From Pontederia crassipes (taxonomy: Eukaryota > Streptophyta > Magnoliopsida > Commelinales > Pontederiaceae), in assembly GCA_030549335.1 (NCBI GenBank), contig CM060188.1, positions 10,912,001-10,976,000 of the forward strand: a stretch of DNA of 64,000 bases. Reading direction: 5' to 3'. The translations under genes and the position numbers were made by a program. How positions within the stretch are numbered: the stretch's first letter is position 1; every line of letters begins with the position of its first letter. This document shows positions 22,637 through 34,100 of this stretch, one piece after another. A model generated the notes under the pieces. It saw only the letters and a list, made by a program, of their open reading frames with translations. It ran no database searches and had not been told where the DNA came from.

Positions 22637-23469
22637 TATTTACTTTTTGGATTTGCGGATGATATAGTACTTTTAGCGGATTCAAGAGAGAGATTAATAC
22701 AAAATTGGAAATATGGAGAAATACGTTGAAGTCAAAGGGTTTTCGTTTAAGTAGGAATAAAACAGAATATATGCATAACAATTTCACAAATAAACAACTT
22801 AGAGACGATTTGAAAGTTAGGCTAGGGGAGGATATAATTCCTCAAGTGATAAAGTTTAAATATTTAGGATCAATTGTAAGACAAGATGGTGAGATTGATG
22901 ACGATGTTAATCATAGAATTCAAACTGATTGGTGTAAGTGGAGAAAAGTCACTGGAGTTTTTTGTAATAGAAAAGTATCCAATAAAGTTAAAGAAAAATT
23001 TTATCGTACTGCTATAAGGACAGCAACGTTATATGATAGTGAATGTTGGACTATGAAGGGACAACATGAACGTAAAGTGAGGGTAGCCGAAATGAGGATG
23101 TTGAAATGGATGTGTGGTCATACAATATTAGATAAGATTAGGAATGACCATATACGTGAACGAGTCGGAGTGACTCCTATTAGTGAAAAAATGATAGAAA
23201 ATCGTTTGAGATGGTTTGGTCATATTCAGAGAAGACCATTAGATGCGTCAGTAAGAAGAGTAGATCAAATAATCTGGAGTCCGATTAAAAAAGAGAGAGG
23301 GAGGCCAAGGCGGACATTTGGCGAACTAATAGAGTAAGATCTATTAGTGAATAATATACCGAAAGGTTTGGTTACTAATAAAGCGGAATGACGTCGTATG
23401 ATCCATGTAGCCGACCCCACCTAGTGGGATAAAACTTTCTTATTGTTGTTGTATTTACTTTTTGGATTT
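22637..23469 (+). mobile_element. 5'-truncated RTE-type LINE with 18-bp target duplication
   Basis: tatttactttttggattt occurs at 22637-22654 and again at 23452-23469, bounding a roughly 800-bp insert. The insert begins exactly at the reverse-transcriptase catalytic motif (FADDIV), where the Phe codon is shared with the target duplication. After one early frameshift, 22705-23337 encodes the RT C-terminus with the K-F-K-Y-L-G-S, E-C-W and R-L-R-W-F-G-H motifs. The 3' end has the CCCCACCTAGTGGG hairpin and a TTGTTG tail, the known 3' signature of plant RTE LINEs. It is too short to be active. Confidence 0.93.
22705..23337 (+). pseudogene. LINE reverse-transcriptase C-terminal fragment
   Basis: About 210 codons are open, from just after the catalytic motif to the end of the RTE open reading frame, ending G-R-P-R-R-T-F-G-E. 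The endonuclease and the fingers/palm of the reverse transcriptase are absent because of 5' truncation during insertion. Confidence 0.88.
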
Positions 23470-23774
23470 ACATCCATTTATTTATAGTTTAATAATATAT
23501 ATGCAGATAATATAATTTAGTTATTGATAATAGTATAAAATATCTAATTAATTTAATTATTTCAATATGCTCATATGAAGATTTAAAAACTAGAACTATT
23601 TGTATTAAATATATATTGTGATTTACAAAAACCCAAAAATCCACATTTGAGGTCAATAAGAGTCACGGCCTTCAAAACTCTGTCGTTGATATGCAAACCA
23701 AATTGGCCAGGCATTATTTTTATATAATGGTCCAAAACTAAATTTCTCTTGTAATTACAATTTGTGATCTTTTC

Positions 23775-23801
23775 TATATATATATATATATATATATATA
23801 T
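23775..23801. repeat. (TA)n microsatellite
   Basis: Pure alternating TA, about 13 units. Confidence 0.9.
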
Positions 23802-24493
23802 TGTAAAGCTATCCTTGTCAATATGGGATTTTTTGTTCGAAAAGTACAAAATTATTTAAAAATCTACGTTTTAAAAAATATATTATAACGAAATAAATTT
23901 AAAAACTATGTTTACCATTTTTGGGGACTTGACGTACCTGATTTTGGGTTCACACGTCTGAATATTTAGATATTATAAAAAAATACGGGATTCTATGTAA
24001 ACAATTTGTATCGAAAAATCAAACATCAGAAAACAAGGGAAAAATGATCTAATACATAAATATTGTGTATGCATGAAATACGATCTAATATTTTTCTACT
24101 TATGTATTGATTTAAGTAAATAGTATTTGATATTGTTTTCCAAAAAGTTGTACTAATAATACAATGGAAAAAATGTGTTTTTCTCTTTCCAAAAGTAGTA
24201 TTTGATATGTGTTTTACTCAGAAAAGGTACATGGCAGAAGATTTTAGTGACGAAATAATGATCTGATCATGTCAAAGTATATTACCAATTGTTTTGATGT
24301 AGTGATGTTTTACGTTCAATATGAGGGAAAAAATAGTATTTCCTTTGGTTCCGTTGTTTCACGTAAATAATTTATTAGTATCTTGTCAAATACACAATAT
24401 TTAAATAATTTAAAATACAATGGTAATGTTCTAGATAAGTTTTCTTATCCCCAAAGGTTGATATATGTTTATGTATCAAAGTATAATATGCTA

Positions 24494-24699
24494 ATATTAT
24501 AAAAAAGTGATATGTAGAAGAACTTTGAATTAGAAAACACGTTCAGGAAGCTAAAATCATGATAGATGAATTAGAAAAAAGCAAGAAGCATCGGCTCGTC
24601 AGAACACATTTGTTCCAAAGAAACATTATGAACATGCAAAATATGTTGGACATTATTCTGTACAAACAAAAAAACATCTAAATCTCTGTATAGCAAAAA
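24494..24699 (+). repeat. Direct repeat flanking the laccase gene, copy A
   Basis: About 205 bp, strongly similar in the same orientation to 29017-29235. Shared words include gcaagaagcatcggctcgtc and aacatgcaaaatatgttgg. The two copies lie on either side of the laccase gene. Confidence 0.85.
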
Positions 24700-24740
24700 T
24701 GAGTTTATTTAGGTATAATATTTTTCACTCCATAATCAAC

Positions 24741-24758
24741 TCTCTCTCTCTCTCTCTG

Positions 24759-24810
<52 letters not shown>
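24741..24810. repeat. (TC)n(TA)n compound microsatellite
   Basis: A TC tract (24741-24757) is followed by about 22 TA units and a short AC end. Confidence 0.9.
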
Positions 24811-24814
<4 letters not shown>

Positions 24815-24875
24815 GAGTTGAGGTGCTAGTAGTACTGTAATAGACTTAATATATAGATGTAGAAGCGTAGCCGTA

Positions 24876-24914
24876 GGAGACTAGGAACAAAAAAAAAAAA
24901 GGAGACTAGGAACA
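24876..24914 (+). repeat. Micro-insertion: A run with 14-bp flanking duplication
   Basis: ggagactaggaaca occurs at 24876-24889 and 24901-24914 with eleven A between. Confidence 0.65.
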
Positions 24915-25633
24915 CAGCTTACTTGCTATACGTGACAAGTACATATGATCTCAATCATGAATTCAGTGCATCGAGCAGCACAAATAAATTGGAAAAGGAA
25001 CTTAAATATATAAATTATGACACACACCCCAAATAGCTGAAACTTAATTATTTTGAAAATAAGCTGTTTCTACGTGTTTGGTAATAAAAAAAATATAAAT
25101 TATTATTTTAATTAAATGATAAAAAAACTTGTATACTTTAAAATCAAAACAATGTACAACATGGATTTCATGATCCAGTAAACTCTTCCGTTTAAATATT
25201 GGTTCTTAAAGGCTATGACAAAGGTGGCCCAGTTGGTCAATCCATTTGTATCATTTTTTTTATCTATATTTTCACAATTCATCCTAATAAAGCTGGTTCT
25301 TGTCATGAAAATCATTGAACTTCTACAAGCACACTTATTAAAAACTTCAACTACATATTCATTCGACAAACCCAAGAAGAAAGGGTAAAAAATAGCTACA
25401 TGATCAAAACGACACGTACCAGTGGCTTGTTTTGCGCCTTGAATCATGGCAAACTACATACTGCATACACATCGCCAATGATGACATTTTATTAACAATT
25501 ACATGACTTTTTTTTTCTCTTCGATCGAGCATTGACGAAGTGGTTCTCCTTAATCTTCTTCGATTGATTGATCCTTAAGAGTTTGAACCATGTACTTCGC
25601 CGCCGGCGGCATGCACGACAAGTTAACTTTGGC

Positions 25634-28025
25634 CTAACAGGTTGGAAGGTCGCTTGGCGGCGGGAGCAAGGACTCGCCGGGACCGATGCCGTCGTCCACC
25701 ACAAACGCCATCTTCAAACCCCACGTCGTGTGCACCTCGAAATGGCAGTGCAGGAACCAAACTCCTGCGTCCATTCGAAATATTTATGTACATGAATACA
25801 TGACTTGCAGGTAGAAGAATGCATTATAAGACATGCATAACATGCAATGTTTCTCCGCTATATTCATGCCTCGGCCAAGATTTTATTGATGTTGCATAGA
25901 TATAGTGCAGAGACGCATGAAGTATAAATACGTACCAGGGTTATCTGCTTTGAATCTTATGGCCGTCCAGCCACCAGTGGGGACTGCAATGGTGTTCCTC
26001 TCCACGGGGTCGACGAGGTTGAATGTGGACGGCGAGGTCGCAGGGTTGTAGTTCCCCAACCCCCTTCCAACCGCAAAGAAGTTGTAGCCGTGCAGGTGGA
26101 TGGGATGGCTCTCCGGTGCTATGATCCCTGTGTCCTGAAGCACCAACTGCACCGTGGCGTTGTAAGGAAGGCGGTAGAGCTTCGTCCCCTTCGTGGTCTG
26201 GATGTTGCGCGGGCCCGCGCCGGAGAAGTTGAAAGCCACGGGAGGCCACCCCGGGAAGTCATTCGTGAACACGCCACTGATGTTGAAGTAGTGCGCTTGG
26301 AGGAGAGAAGTTGTCGGCATGACGAAGCTCACGTTGTTGATGTCCGCCACGACGCGGCTGCCGTTGGCGCAGGACGGACAGGGGCTGATACCAAGGCCCA
26401 CAGTGAAGAGAAGGGAGTGATCCACGGTGAGCGGGACCTTGGCGGGGTACGTTTTGGAGTTCAGGCTGCGGAGGGAGTTGACGAAGCTGGACGCCACGGG
26501 GGTCGCGTTCTGGGGCGGCGTCTTGGTCGTGGTCAGGGCGGAGGCGGACACCGTGTTGGCGTAGTGCAAGGTCGCGGTGGCGGTTCGGTTGTCCACCGCC
26601 ACGATCGGCGTGTCCATGAAAGGGGACGCGGTGACCACGTACCGGCCGGCACCCTGATCGGCCGTCAGCAGGACGTTCGTGGTCTGCCCAGGCGTGATCA
26701 GCACGGTGTCAGTCTTGAAGGGCTTGGTGTAGGTGGCGTCGACCTCCACGACGGTCATTTGATGGCCGGCGACCTTGAAGAAGAGGTCCTCATTGAGGGC
26801 AGCGTTGATGATACGGAGCATGTACGTCTTGCCTTGGTCTACTTGTAACGTGAATCCATCTGCATGCATGCACGAGTACGTACGATGCATACAATTAACG
26901 ACGTGTGATCAAGGCAAATTAACTGTGAGCATCCAAGTTATATAAAACCTTGAGATGAAGAAGCACAAGCGGAGACAGCCCCAGGATGTCCGTTTATGGT
27001 GTGAGCATCAGAAACATTTGGTGCAAGGCCGGACGCGAGAGCTTGGTTGATCACGGCTTCAGTGTCCGATTTCCACCATTCGCCTGCATGCACCAGCAGT
27101 GGAGATTGATCGATCGAGCTAGAAAACTAATCAATGCACATTGATGATCAGGGTCTCTAGCTAATTAATTATACCACCATGCACATAACGTACCCAAGAT
27201 GACGACGACCTCCTTGTGGGGCTTGGGGAAAGGGTAAGGGACGCCGAGCTTGGGCAGGATGACGATGGCGCCATGGACGGTGGCCCTCAGCCAGAGGATA
27301 TGTGCGTGCCAGAAGAGGGTGCCCCTCTGCTCCGTGATGGTGAAGTTGTAGACGTAGCTCTGCCCCGGCTTAATGGGGCACTGGGTGATATAGGCCGGTC
27401 CATCCGCCCACCCCGTTCTCAGCTGCCGTATGCCATGCCTGTCGTACGTACGTCAGAAAGAAGATTATAGCATGGTTCCAAATCGTTCGTGCATCAGTGC
27501 ATGCGTGAATGAAACTGCAGATAAGTTGTCGAGATACCAGTGGATGGTCATGTTGTAGTTGACATGGTTGACGACCTTGACGAGCACGTTGTCGCCTTCC
27601 CTTGCATACAGAGTTGGCCCTGGAAATTCACCGTTCACGGTGACGATGGGCTTCGAGGAGCACAGCCGGGTCACGTTCCTCGTCACGACCTGCATGCATT
27701 CACAACCAAGTATACACATCCACCAAAAGTTCAAAGTTAGAAACAAATTGACTTCGATCATTTGATCGATTATATATCGCACGCAGCATGCTAGCTTATA
27801 GTTCTGATTCTTGAATCAAAACTACCAATACAGTTCAAAGATTCGCTTGTGCTTCATATAGTGATGAAACTCGATTATAATGTATCATATGCATGCGCAT
27901 ACGTACGTAGTTAGATTATATGTACTCACATTGAACTTGTAATGCCGAATCCTTCCTTGGGCTAGAACGGGAAATAGGCAGATAATTAACACCAACATCA
28001 AACCTCGAATCCTGCTTGGCTCCAT
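25634..28025 (-). CDS. LAC: Laccase (multicopper oxidase), LAC4/LAC17-like
   Basis: Six exons (28025-27930, 27689-27538, 27438-27194, 27083-26949, 26859-25936, 25764-25634) join in frame to 560 residues. Exon sizes of 152 and 245 are those of plant laccases. The first ~23 residues are a signal peptide, so it is secreted to the wall. Copper ligands are complete: HWHG (82-85), WHAH (126-129), HPIHLH (461-466) and HCH (523-525). Leu534, ten residues after Cys524, is the axial type-1 position; Leu there is typical of plant laccases. Many N-glycosylation sites are visible. Known role: oxidation of monolignols to radicals for lignin. The [11 protein letters not shown] segment resembles the LAC4/LAC17 group; exact orthology is not settled. 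A miR397 site lies in exon 5 and a long GA tract in the 5' leader. No break was found. Confidence 0.95.
26790..26810 (-). promoter_or_regulatory. miR397 target site in laccase exon 5
   Basis: The plus strand here equals mature miR397 (known sequence, as in Arabidopsis) at 20 of 21 positions; only position 9 differs (G for U). The laccase mRNA is therefore complementary to miR397 with one mismatch. The site encodes the conserved I-N-A-A-L-N-E segment where laccases are known to be cut by miR397. Low copper or stress would lower this mRNA, by analogy. Confidence 0.88.
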
Positions 28026-28057
28026 TGCTGCCTAATTACTTAATTTCGATCCAAGCC

Positions 28058-28168
<111 letters not shown>

Positions 28169-28210
28169 CCTCGGATCTCAGCCTTTGCATATGGAACGAG
28201 ATGCCAACAC

Positions 28211-28222
28211 AACCTTAAATAT
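28211..28222 (-). promoter_or_regulatory. Possible TATA box of the laccase gene
   Basis: On the minus strand CATATTTAAGG lies beyond the GA tract, about 190 bases from the ATG. It is a weak match; no better candidate was seen nearby. Confidence 0.3.
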
Positions 28223-29016
28223 GTGAATAGGGTAGCCGGCCAAGCCACCACACGTTAGATTTAAGATGCGAAATCGCTTTAAGTTTTAGGTGAAAGAGGA
28301 GGACTTTCATGATCGAACAAGAATTTGGTGGGAAATATACAATTTAACTATATTTACGTTGTATATACACACATATAGCTGCATATTACTTCGATTCTAC
28401 ACAAAGCGGAGACTTATTTTTCAGGTTTGCAAGTATGGAAGTGTTTCTCGATCGTACTATGTAAAGCTTTTGACAGTTGTGTTATATCTATCGCACTCCA
28501 AAGAGGTAGTGGTTTATTGAGTTGCACTTCTAAGGCATCTGTAAGATTTATATGTTCAAATGTCTTTTATGCTTTACAAAGAATGTTGTGAGCCTCAAAC
28601 TGTATATTCACCTACAATTAATTAAAACACTATATGCCGATTAGATGAAACAAAAGTGGCGGAAAGTACTATCGTAAGTTTGAATGCTAAGCTATTACTT
28701 GGGTCGGTAGCCTTTGTTGTCAGCTATTGTTGCCAAAGGGAAGGAAAGGAACTGGGAAAATGAACTAATTAGGACTAAAGTCTGAATCAGTCAGGTCCAA
28801 AGTGAGGGATTAATCTGCAGCAAGCAAAAAAGATTAGTTTATTAGTAACGATTATCTTCTCATGCATGGCCAAAGCCAAATTCGTGCAGATTAACTTCTC
28901 TTTTTTAATTTTAGGTCACAAGGTAAAAAAAATTGCTCCCTTTTTTCGGGTATAAATTATAATATATGTGACTGCTCTTTCTTACCTAGTTACAAACAGA
29001 TTAGTGGAGAACAATG

Positions 29017-29235
29017 ATATTATAAAAAGTGGTATGTAGAAGAACTTTGACTTGATTAACTTTGAATTAGAAAATACGTTCAGGACGCTAAAAACATGAT
29101 AGATAAATTAGAAAAAAAGCAAGAAGCATCGGCTCGTCATGGCACATCCAAAGGAAACATTGTGAACATGCAAAATATGTTGGAGATTATTCTGCACAAA
29201 AAAAAAAAAAGAAAACATCTAAATCTATAGCAAAT
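29017..29235 (+). repeat. Direct repeat flanking the laccase gene, copy B
   Basis: It matches 24494-24699 in the same orientation. It carries an extra 16-17 bases (a local duplication of aactttga) and a longer A run near 29200. Confidence 0.85.
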
Positions 29236-30051
29236 ATTTTCAACATGCAAATCTTCTTTAACGTGCAACTAATTGCCCTGATATATATCATAAAAAAGAA
29301 ATGGTTGTAATTGATATTTCTTTAAAAGATCGGATTGCAGTCTGCCACGGTCGATTTGCCAAATGCGATATCTCTCGACACATGATATTACTGGCCATTA
29401 AGTCATGCAAAATGCCATAAAAAATATAATAATCGACCATTTGCATAGTGTTGAAATATTATATTATAGTATTAATAACGCGCATCACTACTGATAAGTA
29501 GGAAAAAGAGGGGAAAAAAATTAGATGGTGTACTGGCTGCATTTGGAATAGAAGATAATACAATTATTTTGTTGGCACTAGTTATCAGTGTACTCTAATG
29601 ATTCCAGTAAAGGATCATAAACTCATTTGAAATAATGGGTTACCACTGTTAATGAATAAGTTAAGAGTCATTTATTGAATAATTATTGACGGTGAAGCAG
29701 CTACAGGTGTGTTTGGGAGAGCTGAGGGAAGAGTGCTTTTTAAAAAATTTGGTAAAAATGTAGATGCTTTTCTTAAAAAATTTCTATAGCACGGCAGCAC
29801 CTTTTCCTCAAAATGCTTTTCTAAACTGATCCCTCAAGCAGCAGCCTAAGATGGACTAGTGATCTTTTAATATTTATTGCATTATGTTCGAACATAATTT
29901 TCACAATAACTCATCATCCTCAACTTCACCAATCTTCATTCCATCATCCCAGGGCTGAACAAACCCTAAAACCTCTGCAACAAAAATTACCGTTGCAGGG
30001 AGATGGAAGTGAGAAGAAAAAGAGTGAATCTTTCGGTAAGATGATAAAAAT

Positions 30052-30100
30052 AGTAAAACATTTTCCATCACAGGAAAAAAAAGTAGAGCATTTTCCATTA
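30052..30100 (+). repeat. Micro-insertion with imperfect 19-bp duplication
   Basis: agtaaaacattttccatca (30052-30070) and agtagagcattttccatta (30082-30100) flank an 11-base insert, CAGG followed by an A run. Confidence 0.55.
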
Positions 30101-31114
30101 AAAGGTCGTGTTCTTGGGGCATCTCGGAATAAATGGTTACGAAGATGTAACAGGAATACAGATTGACATAACATTATACTTACCTAAAAACATATAGGAA
30201 TACTTGATGCAAAACTGCCAAATTACAATGTGTTACAACAACAAAGACAAAATTGGAGAAAAAGAAAGTCTAAGACTGCACAAAATTGCATTATGTAGGT
30301 CAAATTTACAGTAGGACAAAAAACAAAATAATATTAAAACCTATCAACGAGACTATCTTGAGAATACGGTGAACTCCACTCTCAGGTTTCAAATATTATA
30401 CAGGAAGAACAGCTAGGTTCTGAAGTTTTCAAGGAAGAATAATTACTAATAACCGAGAATGCCTCACAAAAACCTGCATTAACCTCGGTTACCACGGCTA
30501 AGATGACAAAATGGTGTAAGGAAACTGGTTCGCTTACAGTTGAACCCCACTTCTAAAAGAGGATTACTCCTGATAATTATCTGCAACGTTGAATCTAAGC
30601 TGTTTCCACTTGAAATATATTATTTCACATCAACTCTAAGGTTTCAATCTTGATTAGGGAAATATCACACCTGGATGTTGGAGAAGCATTCATCTATTTG
30701 ATGTAGGTGACAGAGCAGTCTGGGTTTATGGATACGCGGATTCCAAACTAGCTTCTGCACGTCATTCAGAGTTCATCTCCTCATATTCCTATTGACAAGT
30801 TACACCTGCAACAGAACCACATAGAACAATCCATTTAGACAAGAAATCAAAGTCTGAAAGCCCAGAAGTCCATACATAACAAGAATAGTTACGAGATGTG
30901 CTGCTTTATAACAGATATTTCTGCAAGATCTGACATCAAGGCAACAACAGCATCCTCCACAAACAAGAAAGCCTAGAAATCACATAATGTAACACACCTT
31001 TTGGTCTGCAACTGCATGAAAACAAGCTCAGACAGTCGTTGGATCATCCAGCAATCCACATGCTTGGGAGTACAAACATTATGATCATTGGACCAACTTT
31101 TATAACATTTGATT

Positions 31115-34100
31115 CTATATCTGAGCTCCAATATCATTAGACAGCTGTAGTATTCCACGCATTTGTAAGTAAGGATTCTCCAAAAGTTTCTCATTGTTGC
31201 ACTGGTTACAGAACAAAAGAGACATAATAACAATCAAGTTATAAATATAAATAAAAAGATTAAGTGCTGAAGGATGTACGTATTTTTTTTTTAGCAGAAA
31301 GGATGTACGTATTTAATATAAATAAAAAGGAATTTGAGGTTAACCTGTTGTGCTTTGATTATAAGACTCTGAAGCATCCGTTGGTACGTCTCAGGTTCTT
31401 CTGTCATCATTCTCTGTATACGAGTAGCTTAAATAAACATCAATAATTTCAAAAAAAAAAAGATCATAAAAACTTAACAAGTATGAGAAATCGGGAACTA
31501 AATACCTTCAGAAGAAAAGCAGCAGAATAGTAGGCCACTCGAGAGTCTGTATCATCCAGCAGTCCCCTGTCATTGTAGATGTATATTAACACTCAGTTAA
31601 CTGTACTATACATTATGCCAGCACATAAGACAACACACCTGAAAAATTCTTTGCCTTCTATTTCCATGAAGGCCTCCGTGTCAGCTGTGCATTTACCAAT
31701 TAGAAGTAGCAACAGTGCTGCTCGTATATCTGATGTGGCACCTGGTAGATTTCCTCTTCCTTTACTACCAACAGCAACCCCTAGTGCGATATCATCAGTA
31801 GCAGCACCAGCAAGTTGTATGAGAGGCCAATAGAACAATGATGCTGGAACCCGGGTTGCAAGCTGCATTGGAGCTATAGCATGTCCGCGAAGAAGCAATG
31901 CTGCCATAGATGCTGTTTCACAATTCGTGATGGATTGATTAGTGTCATGATGGATGTGAACACACTGCGGCAGCTTATTCCCTTGTTGGCTCTTCTTTTC
32001 TGTTGCTTCTATTGAAGGCTCACAGCCGCGACTTTTGGATGCACAACCAAACATATGACTTATTTTAAAATCTTCGAATGGAATTTCAGGGATATAATTC
32101 AGCTTGAAGCATAGTTGAGTGAATAACATTTCACACATCTACGAATGAAACAAGAAAAGTGAGTATTTGAGACAAAAAAAGACACTTCAAAAACTTGAAG
32201 GCCTAATTATTGTTGAATAAAAACTACGGTATTGCATAAGAAGACTTGGTGCAGGTCAAGGACAACACATAAAAGCTTGCAGACAATGTGTACTTGGCTT
32301 TCTTGATAAAAGTTTAAACAAGATAGTGGTGCATAAATTTACCTTTAAGATATTGATGTGATCAGTCTCATTTATCTGAACTACGAGAGACAAAGCGGCG
32401 CTCATTATGTCTATAATAGCATTTGCCTTGTCAAGTAGGTTCTCAACATTACGATTTATAGCACCTTCCGGGTTTAGATATTGCAAGTCACTTTCATCTA
32501 AAAATAATTTGCATCGTAGCAGAACTTTCTCCAGAACATAAAGGAAGCCCCATCTGATAAAGTTGTTTTTGGACTTAAGTAGACCACACATCATACTTAT
32601 GGAAAGTGGAACCTCTAAGTAAGCTGAATCCTGACTACCAGCAATCAAAATTTGATGCTGAAACTCTTTGATACTAAACCATATGCTTCCATTTCTGTTG
32701 TCGCTTATTTCCGCAAGAATTAATTCAACTAGCCAGATATACCCATGATGGCGATATGATGACCTCTCTGAGTGAAGAAGTGAGTGCAAAGTAGCAAAGG
32801 ACAATTTAGCTTCCACAAGATCATCTGCTTCTCCAACTCTATCATTGATGCTTCGAAATGACTTGACAGATTTTGTTACACGAATCATATATGAGAACTC
32901 ATGATCTAACCGAGTGAATGCACACAGTGTTGAGTCTAGTTTTCCAGTGATCTTCTCCAACAACTGCAAATAAAAGTCAACCATATCACTCAGGATAAAG
33001 ACAACTTATCTTTTGAGTTGATAACATAAATGACAAAAGGCAGCAGTGTTTTTTTTAGAGCAAAAAAGCAGCAGTGTTAATGTTGCCATCTCAAAAATGA
33101 CAGTGAAACAAGATTTTATCCTTGTTCTGGATTTTTTAGGGTTATAAAAATCTAGAAAGAGTATGTTATGGATCATAAATTTAATGTTAAACCACCAAAA
33201 AGTGTGCAGAAGTGGAAGTTACTTGAACAAGCAACACATACCATATGTACGGAGGAATATTGTCAAAGATTTCCATGGTAAAAGCTACAGATAATTAGCT
33301 TTTTTTTCTAGAGGACAGATAATTAGTTATTCCACAGAATCTAAGGGTAGAACTTTTGTAGAATTGAGCAAGTGAAAATAATGGTTAAAGATAAATATTC
33401 TTATGTTTTTCCAATTTCAGCACATGCCCACTTTTAACAGAAACACATTGCAGGATATAATGTGTGCAAAAACACATCTTATAAAATAATCTGACTAGTC
33501 CAAATAAACAATAACACATTACCCATCACATTTAGTTCTATGCTGGAAACATTATTCAACTTCACAACTTAACTAGGTTTGGGAATGCCAGAATATTTTG
33601 TTCATAAAATAAGGCATGGTACATTTGAACCCAACTGAAGACGCAACCCTAATTTTGTATCAATTGCACATTTATTGTTTTAGAAGCATGTCATTAGCCA
33701 GACTGAGTCCTCATTGAGAACAAAACTTGCAACAACCATGATTCAAGAGTAGCTTACCCGATTTAGGCGATCATAATTTGACGACCTCAACAAGGTGGAA
33801 GAAATAGATTTTTTGAAGATATCCCCAATGCCTTCCAGACCACTTCTAACAGAAACATAAAAGGCTCCAGGAGCACCAGCACGTGTTAACATGGATGCAA
33901 TTGTTTGAATCTCATTATCAGCATAGCCAGACACTTCATTGGTCAAGCAAGATTCATTTATTTGATATATAACATAATCCAACAGAACAAGAAATAGATT
34001 ATGTTTTTCTTCCCTTGTATTGGCCCGTGAGTACTGCAAAGTTTAACAATATTAGTTTCACATTTAACATGAAAGACCTTATATTTAGCAAACAGACTCA

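Larger units (their letters stand above)
23470..25633. other. AT-rich spacer downstream of the laccase gene
   Basis: No exon is seen before the laccase stop codon at 25634. It holds microsatellites at 23775-23801 and 24741-24810, a micro-insertion at 24876-24914, and one copy of a repeat that recurs upstream of the laccase (24494-24699). Confidence 0.55.
28223..31114. other. Intergenic: laccase upstream and 3' side of the large gene
   Basis: No exon is found. It contains repeat copy B (29017-29235) and a micro-insertion (30052-30100). The last few hundred bases before 31115 are probably the 3' UTR of the large minus-strand gene. Confidence 0.5.

Noticed and set aside
26090..26848. 252-codon plus-strand frame
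   Set aside because: It is antisense to laccase exon 5 and its residue make-up follows the laccase codons.
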